Assembly (NCBI GenBank): GCA_020310875.1
Contig: CM035435.1
Coordinates: 70,028,955-70,092,954 of the forward strand
Source: Ceratopteris richardii
Lineage: Eukaryota; Streptophyta; Polypodiopsida; Polypodiales; Pteridaceae
DNA length: 64,000 bases
Direction of reading: 5' to 3'
This document shows positions 29,527 through 43,112 of the stretch, piece by piece; position 1 is the first letter of the stretch; the number at the start of each line of letters is the position of its first letter. A model generated the notes under the pieces. It was not told the origin of the DNA. It ran no database searches and saw nothing but the letters and a program-made list of their open reading frames with translations. Made by a program: the position numbers and the translations under genes.

Positions 29527-32500
29527 ATGTCTTATAACATGGAAAGACCTGTAGGTAGCTCAGGAGTGGCATACCTAGAAAGACCAGAAGGTCCCTACAA
29601 GACTCAATTGGAATACATCCAGACCAACCGCCTAGGTGCACGCATCTATGAGGATGGTCTGCGAAGATCTGTTGTCCTAATTAAAAATCCGAATCAGCCC
29701 ATTGGACTAGAACACCCTGTAGTCAAGTTCGAAAATGGATCATACATAGATAAAGAAGGAACAATGTATGTGGTCACCAGCCAACCTGAAAGGATAGATG
29801 AGTTTGGCAACATAATCTGTGAACCTGAATTAGGTGGCATAGAGCAAGGGAACTTAGGAAAGGATCTGAAAACCCCTCGAGGCAAGTCTGTCCTAACAAG
29901 AATAATCACTCCAGAGTTAGTTCTCCAGGACAATAGGAGCATAGATCAATTGCTTCAAGCATTCATCATTGAGTTTTCCAAGAGTGGTATTAGGCATAAC
30001 ACATCCTCCCTGATATACAACTTCAAACAAACACCTCAAGAGACAGTGAGGCTCGTAGGCAGAAGATTTAGGCAATATCTAGAGAGATGCCCGGCCCCAG
30101 AGTTACCCACTCTAGTCAAGCAAGTGGCCTTATTTTTAGATGGATTGTTAAGCACCAAACTGAGATCATATGTGTACTTGAAGGACCCTAGATCCATAGA
30201 AGAATATGTACGCATGTGCATAGACATTGAGGATAATCTAGGGGAGGAATTAGAGCTCTCAAAAATCTATAAAGATTCAGATAGTTCTAGTAGCCTCATT
30301 TCCTCACAATCCACATCAATTGAGGATCTAGCAGAAAAGGTAGCTCTGAAATTAGGTGTCTCTAGCAAGCAGATTCCTAGATTTGCCCCAGGAAAACGAT
30401 GCTATACCTGTGGAGGAGACCATATGGCTAATGTGTGCCCTATCATGGCCCAACCCCAAGTGAACCCTAACAGCCAATACTGCACCATAGAAAGGCGATA
30501 CACCAATCACACTGCACAAGACTACCCATACAAGAAACAAGCTATTAGACAAAATTATCCTCAACCATATCCACAACCAGGAAAGTACCCTAATCAGTAC
30601 CCACAACAACAATATGCTAGGCCCCAGCAAACCTATCAGCCACCCTATCAAGGGCAACAAAGACCGCAACCAGTCCTAGCGCAACAACCTCCTGCCCCCA
30701 CCAATGTGATTCCAGTGAAGTATGCAGTGGTAGAAGAAAATCTAAATAGATCCCCCACAAGTTAGACGTGTTCATTGAGTCATTGGTTAGACAATATAGC
30801 ACTACTGCCAAGGCCTGTAGGCTCCGCAAAAGATTTAGTGCCAGTGATATCCTCGCTTTTAGAAAGTGACCCAAGTGATCATAGTTTTGACTCTACCCAT
30901 ATTGATAGCCCACATGCTTACTACATGCAATCACCCGAGCATAATGAGTCATACTATTATGAAGAACCGAGTGAGTCTAGTTGGGAGCCAGAATATGTAA
31001 ATGTCATGTACACAAACCCCAACTCTAGACCTCAACCTAGGCAGATAAGACCTCCATTTCCTAGAGGACCATGCTATCGCTGTCAGGGAGATCACCTCAT
31101 TCGTGATTGCCCTCTACCTGCACTGACACAAACCCAATCTGTGAAAATTCAAGGCTTTTGTTCCGATTGTGGGAAGGAGCATTTGTTATGAGAGTGTTCC
31201 AAGAACCCTGCCAATATGCCAAAAATTGCTCCTATCAATGTTATTGGCTTAGTGGTAGACTCCACAGGAAGTGTGACTTCCACAACCCCAGTGCAAGTCA
31301 TCATGAGAGCCCAGGGACTTAAGCAAAACCAAGACTTAGGCCAGGAAAAGAATGTGGAGGTTAGCGAGACTGAGAGCCAGAATAAGAAGAGAACAAGAGC
31401 TTGGAGAGATAGCCGTGAACGTATGAAAAGGCAATGGGCAAAGAAGATGAGCGAACTTGAGGAAAGCCTACAAGAAACCAAAGCCAAAATCATAGAAATC
31501 ACATCTTAAACGCACTCTCACACATCCCCGCCACTACCATCCCCTTCACTCTCCATTCCTCAACCATCTAATCCACCACACATAACCCACCCACCACCCC
31601 GAGTAGGATCAGTCTTAGCAGATCCCACTCTCGAAGACATAGATATGATGCTTAGAGCATATCAGGCCAAGATCCAGGAAGGGCCAAATGTAACGGATCA
31701 TGAAAGATGTTACCCTAGAGCTGACCTAGAGCTTGAACAAACCAAGTTGTGTGCCAAGATGGTGGAATTGGCTCAAGCCATGTTTGAGGCCAATCGCCTC
31801 TTCAATTGCTCTAGCTCCAATAGAACACCATTGCATTTTGATGGCCTATTGGATAGATTGGAGATGATAATTGCCAAGTCTGGAAAAGAAGCCAACTCCC
31901 AGGCTAAGGAGAGGGCAAGTGATAGAATAAACATTCCTCCCAAGGAAGCTTATGTGCCTAACTCCACTGAACTAGACAACTCTTCTTCTGTGAATCGATA
32001 CTCACCAGAATTCTTGCGAGAGATTCAAAAAGAGAAATGGGCTAAAGAAAGCAAAGATCCTCCTCCAATTGAGCTTGTGGATGACGCACACGATCAATTC
32101 CCACAAGACATTCCTTCCCTTTATGGAGAGCAGGAGAGTGCACAATCTCAAGAGAGATTAGACTTTGAGTCTAATTCTTTACATGAATTACCCCATTTCA
32201 CAGGCCCATGGGAAGCTAAGTCTACTTGTATGAGAGCACCCACAATCATGGTACAAAAGGAAGACTCAGTCATACCTAGGAATACGGAGGTAGTGAAGAA
32301 CACTAAAGTGCAGTGCAATCTCACTTTAGAAGAGCTACTCAAAGTTAAGTCGGAATTGTGGAAACACGTAGCCAAACAAGTGCCAGACGTAGCAAAACCT
32401 CGTTCCCAGGTAGGGTCTCATAGGACAGTGCCGGAAATACCTTTGGACAAGATAGGAGACATGAGCGAAGGAGAAGAAGGAAACACATATCTCCCTATCA

Positions 32501-35500
32501 CTCATTAGGGTTACACAACCAAGGCCATTTTGGACTCCGGTGTGGGAGTCGCAATTGCTACCACTTCCTTATGGAAACATTGGGGCAAGCCAGCACTCAG
32601 GCCAACAAGAATGAAGTTGCAAATGGCCGATGGTCACATTGAAAGACCCTTAGGGCTACTAGAAGGAATAACTCTCACCACTTGTGGTGTAGAGTTTGAT
32701 CATACTTTTGCTATATGTGACTTTAGCAAGAATCATGCCTACGAAATGATTATGGGAAGACCCTTCTTGAGGCAATTACAGATAGTGCAGGATTGGGGGA
32801 CAAATTCTTTGTATCTGCAACACTTGGGTGTCACAACCAAAGTAAATCTCAAAGATTTCTCTCATAGAGATGTACCCCCCATTCAATGGAATCCCATCCA
32901 TAGAGCCAAAGATGACACTGAGTCAGTGCAGGATCCTCATGGATGCATGAAGACACCCACTTATGGATGTGTAAAATAGCAGTAGAAGAAGAGAAGAGGG
33001 AAAAAGCCAGAGAGGTAGGTGCAAAAGATACCCATAGATCAATTCCAGACCCAGCCTATGCACCTGTAGTGTTTTGTGACGAAGAGTTTGAACCTCATGG
33101 TTGGGCAGAAATCTTAGCAACTATGGATGTAGCCATCAATGAAGAGCAATGGACACCTCACTGTGATGAGGATGGCTATGACATTTCAGTTTTCACAATA
33201 GAGCCAATCATGTGCGATCCAATCATTGAAGAATGTGAACCTAGCACTGATGCATTCGAGGATGCAAGTGACTCCGATCTAGAGTCAATCATTATGGACC
33301 CACCCTTTGCATCAGATGAGGAATATTTCTATGAAGTAGAAGCTCACCCTTAGAGACACGAAGACATTACAAATGAGGTGAGATTAACCACACAAGTGAC
33401 CACTAGGAGTGAAGGAAAGAAAAGGAAGAAGAGAGAAGCCACACCAGAGGAGGAAGAATCCCTGTTTGAGGTCCCAGAAGACAGGAGAGTCATGATAAGA
33501 ATGCCAAAACGCGATGCACAAGCAGGAGAGGCCTATGATAACAAAGAAACCACCAAGAAAATACTGGTTGGCCATAGAAGAAGGAGAGGAGCGATGCACA
33601 TACATAGGACACAAATTGAGTGAAGATGAGGAGCAGGAGTTGATAGCCTTACTACGAGAATATAGGGATGTGTTTGCATGGAGTTACAAGGACCTGAAAG
33701 GCGTAGATCCCGACATATGCTCCCATACGATCCCCATGACCTCAGAGGCCAGATCCTCTAAACAAAAGCCATACACATACAACGACAACTATGCTGCCAA
33801 GATCAAAGAAGATATAGATCGCTTGGTTGAAGCTGGATTTATATATGAAATTGAGCACACTGAGTGGGTATCCCCCATTGTAGTGGTGCCGAAAAAGAAT
33901 GGCAAATTACGTGTCTGCATTAACTTGAAGAAGGTCAACACAACCACTATCAGAGATAGTTATCCGCTTCCAATCGCTGAGCATCTATTAGAAAGGGTAG
34001 CAGGCAAGGAAGTATACAGCTTCTTGGATGGGTTCTTTGGTTACAATCAAGTAGCCATTGCACCAGAAGATCAGCATAAGACGGCTTTTGCCACAGAGTG
34101 GGGCATATTCGCTTTTAGGGTAATGCCATTTGGGCTTACCAATGCTCGTGCAACCTTCCAGAGATTGATGTGCCATGTGTTTAAAGAGTTCTTGAGAAAG
34201 AATTTGGAAGTTTATGTTGATGATCTCTGTGCCCATTCCAACATTAGGCAGAAACATATACCTGAACTCATACAAATCTTTGACAAATGTAGAGAATATC
34301 AAGTCTGTTTGAACCCAAAAAAGTGTGTTTTCATGGTCAGGCAAGGCAAGATTCTAGGACACATAGTGTCAAAGAATGACATCTCCACGGACGAAGAGAA
34401 GGTGAGGGCTATTGCAAAACTACCTAGGCCTAAGAATGTCAAGGAAGTGCAAGCTTTCATGGGGCATTGTGGTTATTACCGATGTTTCATACACATGTAT
34501 GCCATCATTGCAAAGCCTTTGTACGGACTTTTGACTAACTTTGAGTGGACTGATGAGTGTGAGAACTCTTTCAATGAACTTAAACGACGATTATGCTCAG
34601 CACCAATCTTGACTACACTAGATTGGAATAAGCCCTTCCATGTGCACGTGGATGCATCCAATTATGCCATTGGATGTGTGCTAGCACAACCTACTGGTGA
34701 AGGTAATATGGATCTTCCAATTGCCTATGCTAATAGACAGTTAAATGCAGCCGAACGGAACTATACCACCACCGAACGAGAAGGCTTAGGCATGGTATAT
34801 GCGGTCAAAAAGTTTAGACATTACTTGCTTGCAAATAAGTTTAAATTTTTTACTGATCATCAGTCACTACTATACTTAGTAAACAAGCCATGCAATACTG
34901 GCAGATTGGTGAGATGGTTCCTCCTGCTAATGGAATACAAATTTGAGGTGGTGGTGAGGAAAGGAAAGACTCACTTGAGAGCAGACCATCTCTCTAGGCT
35001 CACATCTGGGGAAGCCCCACAAGGAGTATCGGATGACCTTCCTGATGCTTACTTGTTCAATTTGGAAGTCATGCCGCATTGGGCTAAGACATTAGCGCCA
35101 ATATTGACATACGGACCTAATCATCCAGTCATAAGCACTCAAGATAGAGAGGTAGTAAAGGCCCAAAAGTACCACATCATGGCGGGAAGTATGTACAAGC
35201 ATACGAATCAAGGCATATTGGCTTGTTGTGTGGAAGACGATGAGTATGCTAAATGGTTGCAATTAGCACATGTAGGTGCATTAGAGCAACACTACTCAAA
35301 GCAAAGAACCTTACAGACATTAAGGAGACTTGAAGTGCATTGGCCGACTATGGAAGTAGATGTCCATAAGTTGTGTAACGAATGCCCAGTCTGTTGTACT
35401 AAACCACCAGTCGAACATGCCACTCTTTATCGAGTGTCTTTAGTGCCAGATTGGAGTGAACAATTAGTAGCCTTTCTGAGGACAAAAACATTCCCTCCAG

Positions 35501-37962
35501 ACACGACTCTGGCTAGGAAGAGAAGTTTAGAACAAGAAGCCCTAGACTACTCACTCATTGGAGATAATTTATACAAGCGTGACAAAGATGGTTACCTTAG
35601 ACTACGTGTTCATGAGAGCGAATATCTTAAAATCTTGGAAACTGTTCACCAAGGTGTAGTAGGAGGACACTTTGGTCCAGATCGGGTGATCAAGGCAATA
35701 CTATTTGCAGGATTTTGGTGGCCCACCCTTCACATGGATGCACATACCTATGTGAAGAGGTGTGAGGTTTGTCAACGAACTCAGTATCCTATACGCAAGG
35801 ATGAGATGCCATTGAAACCTATGATGGGTGGACGTGCATTCTCTAAGTGGGGAATAGATTTTGTTGGTCCTATTAATCCCCCAGCTAAGGGTTCACATGC
35901 TGAGTATATCATAGTGGCCACAAACTATCTAACCAAGTGGGTAGAAGTGAAAGCCACAACGAAGAATGATGCACAAACGACAGCTAAGTTTCTATTTGAG
36001 AATGTGTTTACCAGATACGGTCTACCTATAGAACTAGTTAGTGATAGAGGCACTCACTTCTTGAATGAAATTGAAAATCTTCTCCTCGAGTTCTTGGTGA
36101 TACACAAGAAGTCTGCCCCCTATCACCCACAAGCTAATGGCCAAGCCGAGAGCACAAATAAGATTCTATGCAATGTATTGACGAAATTAGTAAATAATAA
36201 ACGCTCTGATTGGGACAAACAACTACACCATGCTGTTTGGGCTTATAGAGTTGCTTATAAAATGGTACTCCAAGCCACACCCTTTCAGATGGTATTTGGC
36301 CAGAATGCAGTGCTTCCATTAGACTTTTTGATACCAACACTAAGGGTAGCACAGGAGCATGAGTGGACGGGTCATGAACTCTCTTCAAGAATTTTTGACC
36401 TGGAACGACTAGGGGAAACAAGACTACGAGCTGCAGTAGGAATATATGCGGATAAGAAAAGAGAGAAGGCGTATTTTGATGCCCATGTGAAGGATAAAGA
36501 CTTGAAAGCAAGAGATCTAGTTTTAGTCTACACTCTGAAGCAACATGCACAGAAACTAGAGAAGAGAGGTTATGGACCTATGATCATAAATAGGATCCCG
36601 ACGAGTGGGGCAGTACAACTAGGCACTTTAGAAGGTGATATTCTCCCGAGCTACATAAGTGGATGTAGAGTCAAGTTATATCAAGAACCCCTGACTAAAG
36701 AGATGCTAAATCGGCTCAACACTGCCAAGAAGCGTAAAGAAGAGGAAAAGCAAATTCGAGAAGAAGCACAGGCAGAAGCTTTAGAACGCATTCGACGAAT
36801 GAAATTGATGAGACATGGTAGAGATCAACCTATGCCTGACACTCAAGAATCTCTAGGTTATCACATGGCCATGTGCGAGGCTTCAGGTGAATGTTCCCAT
36901 AGGATAGTCAATCGACGACCTTTTGTGAACCTAGAAGTAGGACAAGGAGAGAATGCAAGGACCGTGAGAGCTTTAATTGACTCAGGAGCAGCCACTAGTG
37001 CAGTTCGACTTTCTTACTACCAAGAATTGCAATTGAAGGTCAATCCTATAGAGGCATATCTCATAGGGTTGGGAGGCGTGGAAACCCCTTGCATGGGTGA
37101 GGTGGAATTGCCCCTCTACGTTCAAGAGGTTCAAATGGCAGTCAAAGTGCTAGTATGTGAAGACGAGGATCTTACTGAACCTCTTGTCTTGGGCCAAGAC
37201 TGGATCTATCATCATGTAGTCAACCTCAACCTAAGAAGTGGACTTATTCAGGCTTGGGTAGGCCAAAACCGCATCACTATTGAATTAGAAAATCAAGCAC
37301 TTAGGCCACTAGAAGAGGCACCAAATCCTGGTCCCTCCAGGAATACATATGACGATAAAGATGCTATTCTTGTCCAAAGTTCTATGGTGCAGAAGATTGT
37401 CACTCTTGACAAAAGTGCAGCAGTCAAAGAGGAGTTCCCTTCTTTTCCAAAGAGGATTCAAGGAAAGCAAGCCGGGCAACACACGACACAAGGAAGGCCA
37501 ATGATCAAGAGGCGTGAGCACCAACCTGTACAATCTAGAGTCCCTCATGGCATGAAGCAGATATGGGTACGAAAGGGTGAACAACCCTCAACTTTGAGGA
37601 CTGGATCCCAAAGATGCACCAAATGAGCTACAGTGTCGAGGATTACAACACAAGAGTATCCTAGGCATCCATCTAAACAAACCATTTCTATTTGGGTCCC
37701 AAAGCGGTCAATGAAGGCTATTCCAAATGATAGATGGATATGGGTGCCCAAGACCTGCTTACGAGCTCAAATAGCATCTCCTCCATTCACAAGATTGAAT
37801 CAACACTCACAAGCACTCCTGGCACATATCCCAGTGCAAACATCTATACTCCACACCTATAACTCTTCGGCCACACCCAAGAATGTCACGAAATGGGTAC
37901 CCAAAAGGTCCCAAATCCAACACATTCCTATCCACAAAACCTTCACATGTCATCATCACTAA
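29527..37962 (+). pseudogene. Gypsy C gag-pol (gag, PR1, RT, RNase H, integrase, PR2, WVPK tail)
   Basis: One frame of about 2,800 codons interrupted by stops near 30763, 31189, 31507, 32506 and 37624. A 13-nt loss near 32933 and a 1-nt gain near 33570 together restore frame. Gag: capsid-like FRQYLERCP ... LRSYVYLKD, knuckles CYTCGGDHMANVC (residue 292), CYRCQGDHLIRDC (516) and CSDCGKEHLL (545). Protease 1: ILDSGVGVAIA near 1003 with ILGRPF-type end block (here MGRPFLRQL). RT: YVDD at 1563; DGFFGYNQ replaces DGFSGYNQ of D. RNase H: HVDASNYAIG and FFTDHQSLL. Integrase: C-EV-C zinc region, GIDFVGP, SDRGTHF, QANGQAEST. Protease 2: IDSGAATS with Asp at 2485 and VLGQDW. Tail: IWVRKG, IWVPKRSMKA, IWVPKTCLRA, KWVPKRSQ. 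The order with two protease-like domains is seen also in D. Confidence 0.93.
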
Positions 37963-38237
37963 AAGCTACACTCCCACAATCAAAATTTGGAGATTGAAAC
38001 CTCATATCAAACCCCCTGACCCACTCTTGTAAATCCATCCACTCTGATGAAGGAGCATTTTGAGTACATTGCACACCCAAGTATGCATCTAGGATGAACA
38101 CTAACCATCTAACCAACATTCACACACATCACAAACATCTCACCCACTAACCAAAAACCACTTGGAATGTCATGTTAGTATTGTGGAGGGAACACCATAA
38201 CATCTTGTTTCCTATGCAATGCTAATGTGTCTCTATT

Positions 38238-38247
38238 CTTCTAGCAG
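38238..38247 (+). promoter_or_regulatory. Candidate 3' splice site before the Gypsy C accessory gene
   Basis: CTCTATTCTTCTAGCAG: a pyrimidine-rich run followed by AG at 38243-38244 (or 38246-38247), about 28 nt before the accessory ATG, with GCTAATG upstream as a possible branch site. B and D carry TATATTCTCACAG at the equivalent point. Confidence 0.5.
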
Positions 38248-38272
38248 ATAAGCATCAACTACACGCAGTCTC

Positions 38273-41200
38273 ATGGCAGAAGCAGCAGGTCCAAGCTCAC
38301 AGGCAGGAGTAAGTACTACCGGGATTGATGTGGATAGTCTACCTATTGATGTGCCTCCGACTGAACGACCCGTAGAGTTGCAACACCTCCAGCAGATACC
38401 TGTACCGGATCCTCCCACAAGGATCACAGAGAGAGTCCATGCCAATTCTCATTGGTTCAATGGCATGCCAGGTCCATTAGGAGAGGCCAAGTATATCTGG
38501 GAGTCCAAGTGCGAGTATGACAGATCATGGGTCCGATTCCAATTCTTCTCCAAGGAGTTTGGGACTCTACAGAACACACAAGATCTTCAGACCATATGGC
38601 AACGTGCAGGGCTAGCCGAGTACTTCGAGGCACCCTTACCCAAACCAAATCTCCTCCGATGCTACTATCTGGTCTCAACATTACAGGCTAATGTAGAAAA
38701 GGACAAACCAGGAACATTTGTTCTTCCTTCCTTGCTGGGCAACAATGAGTTGAAGAGGTTTGAACTTACCTTGGAATTGGTGAGCTCTGCTTTGAATATG
38801 CATGACACACATGTACGATCTGAGAAGGATGCTCTCATTCCCACTAACATGAAGGATCGGAAACTACTGAAGCTGAAAGATATGGCATCACTCACACCAA
38901 ACGTGTCCATCCCTCTCCGTATGTGCATGCAACATTTCGCTTTCCCTGGCCAAGATCGCTTCACACAACCGCACAAAAGAATTTGGTTTGCTCTTTACTT
39001 GGCGGAGACAGGTGCGTTACCAATTAAGCTTCCTGTTGTATGAAGCAAATAAAAGGTCATCTAGGAAACGAGTGGTGAATGGCTGTTGTGCAATCACATG
39101 CATTATATACAGATGCCTAGCATATGATGTACCCATTGAGAGTGCTCTAACTTGTGCACAACTACAAATGTTTAAGAGGCTCAAAACTGGCACACATCAA
39201 CCCAAGCGCATGAGGGGCTCGATTCTGTGTGTCCAGACACGTGAAGTTCTGACTACTCCTCAAGTATCGCCACGAGGGGAGACCACTGTACCTCCCTTTA
39301 CCATTAGAATACCCAGGTCTGGATCTGAAGCTACAACACAAGCTGCCCCCTCAGCTCCTCCTGTTCCTCCTGAATTCGAATTTCCTACGACTGGGAGCGC
39401 TGAAGGGATGAGTACCTTTGATTTCGAATCATTCTTGCAAAATACACAGCTCTCTAACGTGGAGTTCTATTCAGATGCAGAAGAACAGGGCACCTCTTCC
39501 CAAAGAAGGAGGAAATCCACAGAAGGCCGCCATGTACATTGGGATGATGAGCAACAGAGAACTCTGTCGCAACAACTAGAACACTCGGAGGCAGAAGAAG
39601 AAGCAGAAGCAGAAGAAACAACTGAAGCCCCAGCCTATACAATAGAATTCCGGAGGCTATATCAAATAATGGAACGGGTGCGGTCGCAACAATTGCTCAC
39701 CGAACAGAGCAGTCGGGTGCTCATGGATCAGCTATTGGAAGAAGTCGGATTTGACTCAGAATACAGTGAAGGTCTCTTATTGATGGCAGAAACATATGGG
39801 GTAGTAGAAGCAGTTCGAACAGCGATTAAGAGGTCTCCAGTTCAATATGATCCATGAAGATTCCAGACACGACCACGGTCTGGTAAAAACATCCAGATTC
39901 CCATTACTACGGGGGAAGAACCTATTGTTACATCCGAACCCATTGAGACAACCTCCCAGACAGCAACAACCACTGGCCAAGAGATCCCCATCACCCAAGA
40001 TGAGTCAACCGAACCACTACCACCGACCCCTCCCCCATCACCTCCTCGAACAGAAGCTGTAAATATCACTTCGACTACCCAACCCACAGAGCAAGCCTTC
40101 ATCTTCCGTAGTCCAACCTCTAGTTCTACTTTGTTCTCTTCCTTGGAAAACCCCCTATATAATACCGCCACCATCATAACTGAATCCTTCATAGAGCCTA
40201 CCCTAGGATAACCATCCCCCATGCCCTCAGCCATAGGTCATCCTGACTCTAGATCCATTTTCTTCGGATTCCCAGACACCACATCCCCTTTCATGGCGTT
40301 CCCTCCCCCAGGTTCTCACGTCCCACCCCCCATACCACCAATCCTTCAACCCATCCATGACTACTTTCGTAGAATGTATCAAGCCACCATCCCACCCTCC
40401 TCATCAATCCCATCCCCACCATCCACACAACACTTATTCACCACTCTCACACACACACCACCTACTATTCCAATATACATGGTAGACACCACACTTGCAT
40501 CCGCTCCTGAAAGCATGGACATCTCGCCTCCCACAGCACCTCCCCCACCCCCCACCCCCCACACTTCCACCTTCTCCCATTCCCCCTCCACCAATTCCAC
40601 CCACCCACACATCTTCAATAGACACATCATTCACTCTTCCCATTCCCCAATCCCCTCCCCATGCATCTCCCATTGTACAAACCACACCCTCATCTATAGG
40701 CAATGCATTGGACACCATGCTCGCTTGTATATCCAAATTAAAGATAGAGTATAATCATCTCCAACAACATAATGTACGCCTGCAAGAGCACTCGGAGATG
40801 CTAGAACACCGCCTTGCTACACTAGAAGAGGAGAATGATCGCCTCCATACACAGTTCCAAACTTTAAAAGAGGCTCATAGCATATTGGAAGTCCAGTTAC
40901 AAAACACAGACCAAGAAGTAATACAAGTGGTAGAAGGTCATCTACGGACACAACTTGAACACAATTCAAAGCTTCAACGCAATATGGCCCTACTCAAGCG
41001 ACACCTCGTAGCCGCTCAGGAAGAGAATCGACGCCTGCAACTACAAAATCAGGAAAACCTCGAAGCAGCTATCGAAAGCACACCTAGGGCACCCATCAGT
41101 CCCTCAAAGTTTCAAGCTGTGACACCCGACAATATCAAGATCATCTTGGAAGATTATGCTATGCTGCTTGAAGCACATGACCAGTTATAAGAGGAACTGG

Positions 41201-42559
41201 ATCAACTGAAGCGGAAACAACAAAAAGACACCACGACTGCCCCTCAAACCACCTCCTCCACGGCTTCACTTCTCACCAACTTAGAGGCCCTAAAAGATCT
41301 CCAGAAACGGGTCACAGAATTGCAAGCACACCTACTACAATAGGAGAGACCACCTTCCCCACCAGAGGCTCCCACTGACAAGGAAACAGTACAAATTCCG
41401 GTGGAACAAACATTTGAAGAAGAATATGACCCACAACCCTTCCCAGGAGGTCAAGAAACGGAAGAAGGTCAGGATACGTTTGAAGCACCACGACCCCCAT
41501 GGCTACGACAAGTGGAGGAAATTGGGAGTTCCCATGAAGAGCGAAGAGTAGTGCAAAATCAGGCCATGAGAGTCATAGAAGACACTATATTACAATCGAA
41601 TTACTTCAAGAACCTGTCATCTAGGTGCCTTATCTTCTCATCAGAACTCCAATACAGGCCGTACTACATCATTCTGGCAGATTATAATGCAGAAATACAG
41701 AGAGTCATAGGAAAGATACCTTCCTTCGCAACCCAATTTCAACCTGAAGACCTTCCTCCAGAGGTGCAAAAAGGCAAAATCCGTCAACCGACATGGCGGC
41801 AGAAACTTCTTGAAACCTATCCTGAAATGCTATGCACCTGGAACAATGCGCCATTACATCTTCTTTACAATCCATGCTATGGCCCTGTTCCACGACGCAG
41901 CTCATGGAAAGCATTCAACATAAAAGTACAGAATAATGCTCAATGTAAGGAGTGGCTCAATTATCCATACATAGCGCCACCACAGGGACCACCATTGATA
42001 GCATACATGATGGCCACAATTTGACATTGGATGCCTTGACTGAAGCCCATGCCAGATGTGGCGGCCCAAATGATGCTTAAAATTTTGGATATGATGCAGG
42101 TAGTGCTCAAAACCTTTAGAAATGCAGCTGCACCACAGGTACGGTTATCGGGGTTTACCAATGGCAATTATGATTTGGTGTACGACATGAGCACCACCCC
42201 CAACATTCGGGTAGCTTATGCTTGGCATGCACACATCAAATACCTCCCTGCATGCTATAAACAGACATTTGAGGACATGTTCATATCAGGTTTTTGGGAG
42301 TACCACTCGGAGATCTTCGCACCGAAACCTACATACCTACTTCATCTTTTTGCATGCGAACAAGCTATGTACTCCGAGTACTACACTATGTTGCAACCAG
42401 AGGTCCCAGGTGCCATAAATTGGGATGCATTGGAAGCTGATCTAGCAAGAGGACTAAGGATAGGAGAACATGAACTAGCCACCAATGTCATCCAATACTA
42501 TATTGACCACCCTATGAACAGAGGTCTGTCAGGGGCGACAGATGCTAGGAAGGGGGGAG
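38273..42559 (+). pseudogene. Gypsy C accessory gene (env-position ORF), broken
   Basis: Starts MAEAAGPSSQAG at 38273. The N-terminal domain has NSHWFNGMPGPLGEAKYIWESKCE-type sequence, LLGNNELKRFEL and MCMQHFAFPGQDRF. A deletion of about 16 nt near 39030 removes WIIDQL and shifts frame; 39035-40480 continues with YRCLAYDVP, the acidic region and LLTEQSSRVLMDQLL, crossing TGA at 39855 (CGA in D) and TAA near 40209 (CAA in D). A Pro/Ser/Thr-rich stretch holds a further frame change. From about 40500 the long coiled coil (LEHRLATLEEENDRL, RRLQLQNQENLEAAIE) leads to the C-terminal domain (LLETYPEMLCTWNN, CKEWLNYPYIAPPQG, AYAWHAHIKYLPACY). Further stops at 41188, 41341 and 42022. Length about 1,420 codons. 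No transmembrane helix seen; function unknown. Confidence 0.85.
42524..42559 (+). promoter_or_regulatory. Hairpin and polypurine tract of Gypsy C
   Basis: GTCTGTC-aggggc-GACAGAT (42524-42543) can fold as a 7-bp stem with one G-U pair, followed by the purine run AGGAAGGGGGGAG (42547-42559) up to the LTR start. Confidence 0.8.
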
Positions 42560-43112
42560 TGTTGGCATACAATTCAGATGAAGAGCATACCAGCACAACG
42601 GAGCAGTCATGCACAATACGGCAACAAGGCCTAATCATTTTTTCCATGGACCATTCACAACTCAAGTGATTTTAATCACTACACAAACATTGTAAATTCC
42701 ATTTTTGGTAGAATAGACTCCATATTGTTCAAGCCAAGGAGTCCTCGAGCTTGAGGAGTATTAGAATTAGCTACATACCAATTTTCATAATTTTTAGACT
42801 CCGTTTGAGCCCTCAAATAGGCTCTAGAACCTAATTTTTAACTAGGCCGGACACTAGGTCTAGACAAGGCCAAAGCTAGTGAGAAAACTATAAAAAGAGC
42901 TAGAGAGCTCATTTTTGGGTAGATTGTTTGTGAATTGAGCTTATGTAAGAGACTTTTTGACTAATGCAAAGAACTCCATTGTTCCTCTCCTTGTTCTTGC
43001 CTTGTGTGCGCATGTGTGTGTATGTGTGTGCATGTTGGTGTGCTTCTCACTTACGCACTTGTGCCTTCACTTGCTCATAGTCTTCATACTAGTCCTCACA
43101 TCTCCACGGATT
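42560..43112 (+). repeat. 3' LTR of Gypsy C, truncated
   Basis: Aligns with 26975-27527 and breaks after CTCCACGGATT; the last 49 or more bases of the LTR, to GACACCA, are missing. The next base starts Copia I sequence. Confidence 0.9.

Larger units (their letters stand above)
26975..43112 (+). mobile_element. Gypsy element C, about 16.1 kb, 3' LTR truncated
   Basis: A plus-strand Gypsy with 5' LTR, tRNA-Asp-type primer site, 1.9-kb leader with palindrome array, long gag-pol, downstream accessory gene, hairpin, polypurine tract and a 3' LTR missing its last 64 bp or so. The LTRs differ by roughly 2% by eye. It interrupts the LINE on the left; on the right it abuts a Copia I fragment, so no target duplication can be read. 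Confidence 0.93.

Noticed and set aside
26975-43112. Target duplication for Gypsy C
   Set aside because: The 3' LTR is truncated, so the right flank is lost and no duplication can be read.
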